Notes under the pieces: generated by a model | Database searches by the model: none | What the model saw: the letters and a program-made list of their open reading frames with translations, nothing else | What the model was told of the DNA's origin: nothing | Origin: Phylloscopus collybita | Lineage: Eukaryota > Chordata > Aves > Passeriformes > Phylloscopidae | Assembly: GCA_027886175.1 (NCBI GenBank) | Contig: JAJNNQ010000075.1 | Span: 413,001-477,000, forward strand | Length of the DNA stretch: 64,000 bases | Direction: 5' to 3' | In this document: positions 11,484 to 22,937 of the stretch, piece by piece | Layout: each line of letters starts with the position of its first letter | How positions within the stretch are numbered: position 1 is the first letter of the stretch | Program-made: the position numbers and the translations under genes

Positions 11484-11636
11484 AGATCTTTAACACCAGC
11501 CAGGACACCTCCACCTCGGGGCTCTGACAAGAGCTCCTGCAAGCAAAGCACCTCAAATGATGGTAGCCAGGCTTGCACACCACACCAGCTCTTTTCAACT
11601 TCTTCCTCTTCCTTCATCATTCTTTGCCTCAATAAA

Positions 11637-14600
11637 GTTTTCCTGCAGCAAAGCTTTACACGCCTGTTCTGGTTTTTGAATTCCAAGGCTCTCTCACACC
11701 CTCACCCAGCACAGCACCAGAAATGAACAGCCCATTGGAGCACATGGAAAATGCCACAACACATTTCTGACTAAATTATTTCCCTATTAGGAACAACCAA
11801 GACAAGCATGGGAAAATTGGTTGAGGGGGGACCTTCCAGAACATGACCCAAACCCAGCACTTGCTACACCAAAGGCTTTGACACATCAATGCTCTCCACA
11901 TCAGCAGTGCTTCTGCTTATGTCTCTCCATGCCACCACACACTGGACAAAATCTCTACACACTAGAAATCTCGAGCCCTTCCAGCAAAGACAGAAACTAC
12001 ATCACATCCTGTTAGGCACAACCTCTGTACTGCAAATGCTCCAACTGCCCTGTTCAAGCAGACTCAGCAAGAGCAGGATTGACAAAACCAGGGACAGTTC
12101 AGATTTGGATCACTCGCCACACAGATACTCCATCAACACTTCCCCTCTGCACACATCAGTGCTCTCCAGACCATCAATGGTTCTGCTTATGTCTCTCCAT
12201 GCCACCACATTCTGGACAAAGTCTCTTCCCAGCAGGAATCTCATGCCCTTCCAGCAAAGATGGAAACTACATTGCATCCACGTAGGCACAAACTCTGGAG
12301 TGCAAATGCTTCAACTGCCCTTCCCAATCAGACTCAGCATGAGCAGGATTGACAAAACCAGGGACATTTCAGATTTGAATCACCCAGAACACAAACACTC
12401 CATCACCTCTCCCTCTCTGTGAACACCCTCACTTGAAAACATTCTTTTCCTCTTTGCCCAAAGAATTCCATCTGGTTTCCCTTTTGCGATTGTGCTCCTC
12501 TCCTGGACATGGTTCACTGCTGACAACAGCCAGGCTTCCTCACCTCATTCCCTGCCAGCAGGAATTTGCACACACTGAGAACACCCCTGTCCATCCTTGA
12601 CACCTCATGGTCCCAGCTTTCTCAGCCTCTCCTCTCAGAAACGGCCCCCAGCCCCTTTTGACTCTTTCTGGCCCTGACCCGTACTTGTTTCACTCTATGG
12701 CCTTCCTGCAAGAATGTTCGGAACTTGATCGTGAACACTGCTGACTCCTTTTGAAGAAGGGATTGATTGAGACCTTGTGGTCTCTTTGTTTCCCACCAGC
12801 ACCACCAGCAGGGTCTTGCTCAGCAAAGCTGCTACCCAGCCTCTCAGCCTACAGCATGACCCATTGCCCATGGCCATTCCTGCCCAGAGGCAGAAGTTCA
12901 CATTTTGCCCACCTTAACTACAGGAGATGTCCTTAACCCTCACTCTCCAGCTCCCTCTGACTGCTGGCACAATCAAGTCATGCCTCAGCCTCTCCATCAG
13001 CTGCCAACTTGCTGACAGGGCAACTGTCCCACTGCCCACATCTTTGTGGGCGAGGTTGAACAGGCTTGGCCTCATGGATACAACTCTTCACCTTCTTCCC
13101 TTGAGACAATTCTGAACCTGGACTGTGACCCACCCTTTAACAACCTCTGAGGCCAGCCCCTCAGCCACTGCCAGGACACTCACTGCATTCTGAGGAAACA
13201 CAGACAATCTGGCAGCATGAAATGGGAAGGAGCCTCAAAGGTTTCTCAAAAAGGTGGACTTACACAGCAGTCACAACTCTCTCCTCATGCCCAGGCTGAG
13301 TCACTTGCACAGAGCAGACACTGAGATGAAGTCCAGGATTTCCTCAAGGTACATCTTCCACCACAAGTGGCCACACCCATCGGCACTTGAAACAACTCAA
13401 GACCCCAAAGGCCCTGCCTCTCCTCTACCATGCTGCCACTCCACCTGGGCCTCTGCTCCATTCCACAGCTGCAACCGACATTCCTGGAGACAGTCCAGCT
13501 GGAAAAAACCTTTCACATAGAACCCAGATGTCAACCAAGTAATGCCAAAACTACCAGTCTTCCAAAAATTTCATTTTTTCATGACCTAAATGTAAAATAT
13601 CGAGTCCAAGCCTTCCCTACAGCATTGCCAAGGCCACCACTAAGCCTGTTCCCAAAGGACACAGCCCTTGAACATCTAAATCCATCCTGGGATGCTGACT
13701 GCACCACTGTCCAGGGCAGTGATTACCACAAATGGAAAGCATCTTCAGAACAGAATTTTCCTTAAGAGCAAACTAAAACTCTACTGCGACTACATGACTC
13801 CATTTCCTCTTCTCCTTTGGCTGGATGAATGGGGGACAAGACTCATGTCAAATGTTTTCCATTCAGGGAACTCTGAGGGCAACAAGGTCAACCCTCTTCT
13901 TCTGAAACATCCCCACATCCTTCACCTCATTGGCCTTGTTCTCCTTATCCTTCACCAAGTTTCCTTTCCTTCTGTAAGAGCCCAGCTCTGTGACCCCACA
14001 GGGTGACTTTCCTGGGCCTACGTAAGAGGAGAGCTCGGCATCACCCAACACAAGGCTAAGGTGAACATGGCAGGCCTCCCAAAATCATAGGAATCAATTT
14101 CCCACCTCCAACACGAAAAGCCAGGCATACTGAAAGGCTTGGAGTGATGGAGGCAATGAGAGGAAGGAGTGAATGGAATGGAAGAGTCCAGGTGCTCAAA
14201 GCTAAACAGAGGCCAAGCACAGACCAGCCTGACTGACCTGGGATAGTTTGGGATCCCTCTTCACAACACACAAACAAACCCAAAACCATGAGTTCCATGG
14301 GCTGACCTCACTGATGACACCACCGCACTCCAAAGCATTACTCATCACTTCAGTCCCCTTTGACACACGCCATCAACACCTGACTTTGCTTTCAAATACT
14401 CACATTTTAAAGGAAGAATAAAATGACCAAAATGGAACGGCAGGTCCTCATGCTCAGCACAGCTGCAAAGCCCAAACACACCTGACAGGCCTGGCATGGA
14501 ATGGAGCCCCTCATCACAACACACCCACAAACTCAACCACACAAGAGCCAACAAAGGCCTCACTGATGACACCCATATTTTTCCTTGGCTTTTGCTGGAT

Positions 14601-14749
14601 ATTCTTGTTTCTCTGGCACACATCTTCCAAGCCAGGCCTCCCAAATACCAACTCCCACTTTAAAGCTGCAGCCGACATCTGATGGACATGGTCTCAAGAG
14701 AAGGACATGACAGGGCAGAGCTGTGGGAAGGAAAACACTCCCCTCGTGA
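11637..14749 (+). repeat. Type A intergenic spacer 4, with 270-bp tandem duplication
   Basis: Copies at 11889-12158 and 12159-12428 match the pair in spacer 1, so the duplication predates separation of these spacers or was transferred between them. Otherwise this is a full-length type A spacer with no gene. Confidence 0.85.
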
Positions 14750-14848
14750 TGACTCACCAGGCTGAGGGCCAGGTGACAGCTGGAGCCTGCAAAATGCCCC
14801 AGGCTCAGGGGCCAATGCTGTCCCGCCCCTCCACAACCACCATAAAAG
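14750..14848 (+). promoter_or_regulatory. Gene 5 promoter: AP-1 motif to TATA box
   Basis: TGACTCA lies at 14750-14756 and CATAAAAG at 14841-14848. The base context before TATA is CCAC rather than CCAG. Confidence 0.8.
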
Positions 14849-15126
14849 CCGCACCAGAGCCTCACTCCCTCACATCCTACTCTTGACACCTTCTGCTTTG
14901 CTGCGGACAACAAGGTGAGCCTCAAAACCCCTGACCCTCCTGCTCCCCAAACCCCTTGCCACTCTCTTCCAACGCGCTGAGCCCCAGCTTCAGAAACCCT
15001 CATGCCTCCCCACAGCCCCACAAAAGCCTCCATACTCCCCCATCCTCCTGACCCACTGCACCTCGCATCCCTATCCCCAGCCCTGCCACACCCTTCTCTC
15101 TTCCAGGGACCCTCCACACCACACCC

Positions 15127-15435
15127 ATGGCCTGCAACAACCTCTGCCGACCCTGCGGACCCACCCCACTGGCCAACAGCTGCAACGAGCCCTGTGCCCT
15201 GCAATGCCAGGATTCCAGTGTGGTCATCAACCCTTCTCCTGTGCTGATCACCCTGCCAGGACCCATCATGACCTCCTTCCCCCAGAACACCGCCGTCGGA
15301 TCCACCTCCTCGGCTGCCGTGGGCACTGAACTCAATGCCCAGGGACAGCCCATCTCTGGTGGCTTTGGCTTTGGCCTTGGCTATGGCCTGGGAGGCCTGG
15401 GCTGCTACGGCAGAAGGGGCGGCTACACCTGCTGA
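15127..15435 (+). CDS. Feather beta-keratin, gene 5 (type A)
   Basis: 102-residue structural keratin beginning MACNNL, like most type B copies, but with type A features elsewhere: SVVIN at residues 31-35, Ile at 41, and a GGYTC ending. It differs from gene 6 by only one residue, Thr versus Ile at 101. The intron is 14915-15106 and AATAAA is at 15584-15589. The downstream half of the following spacer is nearly identical to that of unit 6, so units 5 and 6 look like recent sisters or exchange partners. Confidence 0.95.
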   Translation: MACNNLCRPCGPTPLANSCNEPCALQCQDSSVVINPSPVLITLPGPIMTSFPQNTAVGSTSSAAVGTELNAQGQPISGGFGFGLGYGLGGLGCYGRRGGYTC

Positions 15436-15589
15436 AGATCTTTAACACCAGCCAGGACACCTCCAGCTCAGGGCTCCGGCAAGAGCTCCTTCAAGCAAAA
15501 CACCTCAGATGATGGTAGCCAGGCTTGCACATCACACCAGCTCTTTTCAACTTCTTCCTCTTCTTTCATCATTCCTTTGCCTCAATAAA

Positions 15590-18419
15590 GTTTTCCTGCA
15601 GCAAAGCTTTACACGCCTGTTCTGGTTTTTGAATTCCAAGGCTCTCTCACACCCTCACCCAGCACAGCAGCAGAAATGAACAGCCCATTGGAGCACATGG
15701 GAAATGCCACAACACATTTCTGACTAAGTATTTCCCTATTAGGAACAACCAAGACTAGCACGGGAAAATTGGCGGAGGGGGGACTTTCCAGAACATGACT
15801 CAATCCCATCCCTTGCTACACCAAAGGCTTTGACACATCAGTGCTCTCCAGACCATCAATGGTTCTTCTTATGTATCTCCATGCCACCACACTCTGGACA
15901 AAGTCTCTTCCCAGCAGGAATCTCATGCCCTTCCAGCAAAGATGGAAACTACATTGCATCCATGTAGGCACAAACTCTGGAGTGCAAATGCTTCAACTGC
16001 CCTTCCCAATCAGACTCAGCATGAGTAGGATTGACAAAACCAGGGACAGTTCAGATTTGAATCACCCAGAACACAGACACTCCATCACCTCTCCCTCTCT
16101 GCGAACACCCTCACTTGAAAAAATTATTTTCCTCTTTGCCCAAAGAATTCCATCTGGTTTCCCTTTTGCGATTGTGCTCCTCACATGGACATGTTCACTG
16201 CTGACAACAGTCAGGCTTCCTCACCTCATTCCCTGCCAGAAGGAATTTGCACACACTGAGAACACCCCTGTCCATCCTTGACACCTCATGGTCCCAGCTT
16301 TCTCAGCCTCTCCTCTCAGAAACGGCCCCCAGCCCCTTTTGACTCTTTCTGGCCCTGACCCGGACTTGTTTCACTCAATCTATGGCCTTCTTCCAATTAT
16401 GTTCTGAACTTGATCGTGAACACTGCTGACACCTTTTGAAGTAAGGATTGATTGAGACCTTGTGGTCTCTTTGTTTCCCACCAGCACCACCAGCAGGGTA
16501 TTGCTCAGCAAAGCTGCTACACGAGCCTCAGCCTACAGCATGACCCATTGCCCATGGCCATTCCTGCCCAGAGGCAGAACTTCACATTTTCCCCTCCTGA
16601 ACTTCCGGAGTGGTTTTCAACCCTCACTCTCAAGCTCCCTCTGACTTCTGGCACAATCAAGTCATGCCTCAACCTCTCCATCAGCTGCCAACTTGCTGAG
16701 GGGGCAACAGTCCCACTGCACACATCTTTGTGGACAGGGCTGAACAAGGTTGGCCTGTAGGATAAAACTTCACCTTCTTCCCTTGAGACAATTCTGAACC
16801 TGGATTGTGACCCACCCTTTAACAACCTCTGAGGCCAGCCCCTCAGCCACTGCCAGGACACTCACTACATTCTGAGTAAACAGACATTCTGGCAGCATGA
16901 AATGGGAATGAGCCTCAAAGGTTTCTCAAAAAGGTGGACTTACACAGCAGTCACAGCTCTCTCCTCATGCCCAGGCTGAGTGACTGACACAGAGCAGACA
17001 CTGAGATCAAGCACAGGTTTCCTCAAGGTACATCTTCCACCACAAGTGGCCTCACCCATTGGCACTTGACACAACTCAAGACCCCAAAGGCCCTGCCTCT
17101 CTTCTACCATGCTGCCACTCCACCTGGGCCTCTGCTCCATTCTACAGCAGCCACCGACATTCCTGGAGACAGTCCAGCTGGAAAACACCTTTCACATAGA
17201 GTCCAGATGTCAACCAAGTAATGCCAAAACTACCAGTCTTCCAAAAATAAAGCATTTGTTCATGACCTAAATGTAAAATATCAAGTCCAAGCCTTCCCCA
17301 CAGCATTGCCAAGGCCACCACTAAGCCTGTTCCCAAAGGACACAGCTCTTGAACATCTGAATCCCTCCTGGGATGCTGACAGCACCACTGTCCACGGCAG
17401 TGATTACCACAAATGGAAAGCGTCTTCATAGGGAAACTTTCCTTAAGAGCAAACTCAACCTCCACTGGGATTACACTACTCCATTTCCTCTTCTCCTATG
17501 GCTGGGTGAATGGGGGACAAGACTCATGACAAATGTTTTCCGTTCAGGGGAACTCCAGAGGGCAACAAAGTCAACCCTCTTCTTCTGAAACATCCCCACT
17601 TCCTTCACCTCACTGGCCTTGTTCTCGTTATCCTTCACCAGTTTTCCTTTCCTTCTGTAAGAGCCCGGCTCTGTGACCCCACAGGGTGACTTTCCTGGGC
17701 CTACGTAAGAGGAGAGCTCGGCATCAACCAACACAAGACTGCGGTGAGCATGGGAGGCCTCCCAAAATCATAGGAATCAATTTCCCACCTCCAACATGAA
17801 AAGCCAGGCATACAGACAGGCTTGGAGAGAGGAAGGCAAGAAGAGGAAGGAGTGAATGGAATGGAAGAGTCCAGGTGCTCACAGCTAAACAGAGGCAAAG
17901 CCCAGACCAGCCTGACCTAGGACAGTGTGGCATCCCTCTTCACAACACACAAACAAACCCAAAACCATGAGTTCCATGGGCTGACCTCACTGATGACACC
18001 TCAGCACTCCAAAGTATTACTCATCTCTTCAGTCCCCTTTGACACACGCCATCAACACCTGACTTTGCTTTCAAATACTCACATTTTAAAGGAAGAATGA
18101 CCGCAATGGAAGGGGCAGCTCCTCATGCCCAGCACAGCTGCAAAGCCCAAACACACCTGACAGGCCTGGCATGGAATGGAGCCCCTCATCACAGCACACC
18201 CACAAACTCAACCACACAAGAGCCAACAAAGGCCTCACTGATGACACCCATATTTTTCCTCGGCTTTTGCTGGATATTCTTGTTTCTCTGGCACACATCT
18301 TCCAAGCCACTCCTCTCAAATACCAACTCCCACTTTAAAGCTGCAGCCGACATCTGATGGACATGGTCTCAAGAGAAGGACAGAGCAGAGTTGTGGGAAG
18401 GAAAACACTCCCCTCCTGA
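15590..18419 (+). repeat. Type A intergenic spacer 5
   Basis: It has only the second version of the segment doubled in spacers 1 and 4 (from 15841). The region from about 16340 to 17400 is nearly identical to about 20010-21070 in spacer 6. No gene was seen. Confidence 0.85.
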
Positions 18420-18518
18420 TGACTCACCAGGCTGAGGGCCAGGTGACAACTGCAGCCTGCAAAATGCCCCAGGCTCAGGGGCCAACGCTGTCCTGCCCCT
18501 CCACAACCAGCATAAAAG
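18420..18518 (+). promoter_or_regulatory. Gene 6 promoter, GC box altered
   Basis: TGACTCA lies at 18420-18426 and CATAAAAG at 18511-18518. The GC element reads CCTGCCC where most copies have CCCGCCC, which removes the Sp1 core. Confidence 0.8.
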
Positions 18519-18795
18519 CCGGCCCAGAGCCTCACTCCCTCACATCCTACTCTTGACACCTTCTGCTTTGCTGCGGACAACAAGGTGAGTCTCAAAACCC
18601 TGAACCTCCCGCTCCCCAAACCCCTTGCCGCTCTCTTCCAATGCGCTGAGCCCCAGCCTCAGAAACCCTCATGCCTCCCCACAGCCCCACAAAAGCCTCC
18701 ATACTCCCCCATCCTCGTGGCTCACTGCCCCTTGCTCCCCTCACCCCTGCCATGCCTAACCCCTCTCTCTTCCAGGCACCCTCCACACCACACCC

Positions 18796-19104
18796 ATGGC
18801 CTGCAACAATCTCTGCCGACCCTGTGGACCCACCCCGCTGGCCAACAGCTGCAACGAGCCCTGTGCCCTGCAGTGCCAGGACTCCAGCGTGGTCATCAAC
18901 CCTTCTCCCGTGCTGATCACCCTGCCAGGACCCATCATGACCTCCTTCCCCCAGAACACCGCCGTCGGATCCACCTCCTCGGCTGCCGTGGGCACTGAAC
19001 TCAATGCCCAGGGACAGCCCATCTCTGGTGGCTTTGGCTTTGGCCTTGGCTATGGCCTGGGAGGCCTGGGCTGCTACGGCAGAAGGGGCGGCTACATCTG
19101 CTGA
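18796..19104 (+). CDS. Feather beta-keratin, gene 6 (type A unit, type B ending)
   Basis: 102-residue structural keratin, MACNNL start, with SVVIN at residues 31-35 and Ile at 41. It is the only type A unit whose protein ends GGYIC, the ending found in all 13 type B units. The intron (18585-18775) also carries a different stretch before its acceptor from those of genes 1-5, and AATAAA is at 19253-19258. The mix suggests either conversion by a type B gene or retention of an ancestral state. The single ATC/ACC codon could also be an independent change. Confidence 0.95.
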   Translation: MACNNLCRPCGPTPLANSCNEPCALQCQDSSVVINPSPVLITLPGPIMTSFPQNTAVGSTSSAAVGTELNAQGQPISGGFGFGLGYGLGGLGCYGRRGGYIC

Positions 19105-19258
19105 AGATCTTTAACACCAGCCAGGACACCTCCACCTCGGGGCTCTGACAAGAGCTCCTGCAAGCAAAGCACCTCAAATGATGGTAGCCAGGCTTGCACA
19201 CCACACCAGCTCTTTTCAACTTCTTCCTCTTTCTTCATCATTCCTTTGCCTCAATAAA

Positions 19259-22100
19259 GTTTTCCTGCAGCAAAGCTTTACACGCCTGTTCTGGTTTTTG
19301 AATTCCAAGGCTCTCTCACACCCTCACCCAGCACAGCACCAGAAATGAACAGCCCATTGGAGCACATGGAAAATGCCACAACACATTTCTGACTAAATTA
19401 TTTCCCTATTAGGAACAACCAAGAATAGCATGGGAAAATTGGTTGAGGGGGGACCTTCCAGAACATGACTCAAACACAGCACTTGCTACACCAAAGGCTT
19501 TGACACATCAATGCTCTCCACATCAGCAGTGCTTCTGCTTATGTCTCTCCATGCCACCACACACTGGACAAAATGTCTTCCTGACACGAATCTCAAGCCC
19601 TTCCAGCAAAGACAAAAACTACATCGCACTCCCTCAGGCACAAACTCTGGATTACAAATGCTTCAACTGCCCTGCTCAAGCAGACTCAGCAAGAGCAGGA
19701 TTGACAGCACCATGGACAGTTCAGATTTGGATCACGCAGCACAGAGACACTCCACCACCTCTTCCCCTCTGTGACCACCCTCACATGGAAAAATTCTTTC
19801 ACTCTTTGCACAAGGAATTCCATCTGGTTTCCATTTTGCGCTTTCGATCTTTTCGTGGACATGGTCACTGCTGACAACAGCCAGGCTTCTTCACTTCATT
19901 CCCTGCCAGCAGGAATTTGTACACACTGAGAACAACCCTATCCATCCTTGACTCCTCACAGTCCCAGCTTTCTCTGCCTCTCCTCTCAGAAACGTCCCCC
20001 AGCCCCTTTTGACTCTTTCTAGCCCTGACCCGGACTTGTTTCACTCAATCTATGGCCTTCTTCCAAGAATGTTCTGAACTTGATCGTGAACACTGCTGAC
20101 ACCTTTTGAAGTAAGGATTGATTGAGACCTTGTGGTCTCTTTGTTTCCCACCAGCACCACCAGCAGGGTATTGCTCAGCAAAGCTGCTACACGAGCCTCA
20201 GCCTACAGCATGACCCATTGCCCATGGCCATTCCTGCCCAGAGGCAGAACTTCACATTTTCCCCTCCTGAACTTCCGGAGTGGTTTTCAACCCTCACTCT
20301 CAAGCTCCCTCTGACTTCTGGCACAATCAAGTCATGCCTCAACCTCTCCATCAGCTGCCAACTTGCTGAGGGGGCAACAGTCCCACTCCACACATCTTAG
20401 TGGACAGGGATGAACAAGGTTGGCCTGTAGGATACAACTTCACCTTCTTCCCTTGAGACAATTCTGAACCTGGATTGTGACCCAACCTTTAACAACCTCT
20501 GAGGCCAGCCCCTCAGCCACTGCCAGGACACTCACTACATTCTGAGTAAACAGACATTCTGGCAGCATGAAATGGGAAGGAGCCTCAAAGGTTTCTCAAA
20601 AGGTGGACTTACACAGCAGTCACAGCTCTCTCCTCATGCCCAGGCTGAGTGACTGACACAGAGCAGACACTGAGATCAAGCACAGGAATTCCTAAAGGTA
20701 CATCTTCCACCACAAGTGGCCTCACCCATTGGCACTTGACACAGCTCAAGACCCCAAAGGCCCTGCCTCTCCTCTACCATGCTGCCACTCCACTTGGGCC
20801 TCTACTCCATTCTACAGCAGCCACCGACATTCCTGGAGACAGTCCAGCTGGAAAACACCTTTCACATAGAGTCCAGATGTCAACCATATAATGCCAAAAC
20901 TACCAGTCTTCCAAAAATAATGCATTTCTTCATGACCTAAATGTAAAATATCAAGTCCAACCCCTTCCCCACAGCATTGCCAAGTCCACCACTAAGCCTG
21001 TCCCCAAAGGACACAGCTCTTGAACATCTAAATCCCTCCTGGGACGCTGACTGCACCACTGTCCAGGGCATTCATTACCACAAATGGAAAACACCTTCAT
21101 AAGGGAATTTTCCCTAAGAGCAAACTCAACCTCCACTGGGATTACGTGACTGCATTCCCTCTTCTCCTATGGCTGGGTGAATGGGGGACAAGACTCATGA
21201 CAAATGTTTTCCATTCACGTAACTGAGGGAACCAAGGTCAACCCTCTTCTTCTGAAACATCCCCACTTCCTTCACCTCATTGGCCTTGTTCTCCTTATCC
21301 TTCACCAGTTTTCCTTTCCTTCTGTAAGAGCCCAGCTCTGTGACCCCACAGGGTAACTTTCCTGGGCCTACGTAAGAGGAGAGCTCGGCATCAACCAACA
21401 CAAGACTGCGGTGAGCATGGGAGGCCTCCCAAAATCATAGGCATCAATTTCCCACTGCCAACACAAAAAGCCAGGCATACAGACAGGCTTGGAGAGAGGG
21501 AGGCAAGGAGAGGAAGGAGTGAATGGAATGGAAGAGTCCAGGTGCTCAAAGCTAAACAGAGGGCAAGCTCAGACCAGCCTGACTGACCTGGGATAGTTTG
21601 GGATCCCTCTTCACAACACACAAACAAACCCAAAACCATGAGTTCCATGGGCTGACCTCACTGATGACACCACCGCACTCCAAAGTATTACTCATCACTT
21701 CAGTCCCCTTTGACACACGCCATCAACACCTGACTTTGCTTTCAAATACTCACATTTTAAAGGAAGAATAAAATGACCAAAATGGAAGTGGCAGCTCCTC
21801 ATGCTCAGCACAGCTGCAAAGCCCAAACACACCTGAGAGGGCTGGCATGGAATGGAGACCCTCATCACAACACACCCACAAACTCAACCACACAAGAGCC
21901 AACAAAGGCCTCACTGATGACACCCATATTTTTCCTCGGCTTTTGCTGGATATTCTGGTTTCTCTGGCATACATCTTCCAAGCCAGTCCTCTCAAATACC
22001 AACTCCCACTTTAAAGCTGTCGCCAAGGTCTGATGGACATGGTCTCAAGAGAAGGACATGACAGGGCAGAGTTGTGGGAAGGAAAACACTCCCCTCCTGA
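19259..22100 (+). repeat. Type A intergenic spacer 6 (mosaic)
   Basis: The first part (about 19511-19880) closely matches spacer 2, and the later part (from about 20010) matches spacer 5. This is a clear mosaic produced by crossing-over or conversion. No gene was seen. Confidence 0.85.
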
Positions 22101-22199
22101 TGACTCACCAGGCTGAGGGCCAGGCGACAACTGCAGCCTGCAAAATGCCCCAGGCTCAGGGGCCAATGCTGTCCCGCCCCTCCACAAGCAGCATAAAAA
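22101..22199 (+). promoter_or_regulatory. Gene 7 promoter: AP-1 motif to TATA box
   Basis: TGACTCA lies at 22101-22107. The TATA box reads CATAAAAA (22192-22199), with A instead of G in the last position. Confidence 0.8.
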
Positions 22200-22474
22200 C
22201 CAGCCCAGAGCCTCACTCCCTCACATCCTTCTCTTGACACCTTCTCCTTTGCTGTGGACAACAAGGTGAGCCTCAAAACCCTGACCCTCCTTCTCTTGAA
22301 CCCCTTGCCACTCTCTTCCAATACGCTGAGCCCCAGCTTCAGAATCCCTCATGCCTCCCCACAGCCCCACAAAAGCCTCCATACTCCCCCATCCTCCTGA
22401 CCCATTGCACTTCGCACCCCTCTCCTCTGCCCTGCATCACTCCCTGTCTTCCAGGCACCCTCCACACCACACCC

Positions 22475-22783
22475 ATGGCCTGCAACACCATCTGCCGACC
22501 CTGCGGACCCACCCCGCTGGCCAACAGCTGCAACGAGCCCTGTGCCCTGCAGTGCCAGGATTCCCGGGTCATCATCAACCCTTCCCCTGTGCTGATCACC
22601 CTGCCAGGACCCATCATGACCTCCTTCCCCCAGAACACCGCCGTCGGATCCACCTCCTCGGCTGCCGTGGGCACTGAACTCAATGCCCAGGGACAGCCCA
22701 TCTCTGGTGGCTTTGGCTTTGGCCTTGGCTATGGCCTGGGAGGCCTGGGCTGCTACGGCAGAAGGGGCGGCTACACCTGCTGA
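22475..22783 (+). CDS. Feather beta-keratin, gene 7 (last type A)
   Basis: 102-residue structural keratin and the only copy with Ile at residue 6 (MACNTI). The variable stretch is RVIIN, residue 41 is Ile, and the ending is GGYTC. The intron is 22266-22454 and AATAAA is at 22932-22937. The promoter, 3' UTR and first ~670 bp of the following spacer are type A. Beyond about 23.61 kb the sequence is type B, so this gene sits at the border between the two blocks. Confidence 0.95.
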   Translation: MACNTICRPCGPTPLANSCNEPCALQCQDSRVIINPSPVLITLPGPIMTSFPQNTAVGSTSSAAVGTELNAQGQPISGGFGFGLGYGLGGLGCYGRRGGYTC

Positions 22784-22937
22784 AGATCTTTAACACCAGC
22801 CAGGACACATCCAGCTCGGGGCTCTGGCAAGAGCTCCTGCAATCAAAGCACCTCAAATGATGGTAGCCATGCTTGCACATCACACCAGCTCTTTTCAACT
22901 TCTTCCTCTTCCTTCATCATTCCTTTGCCTCAATAAA

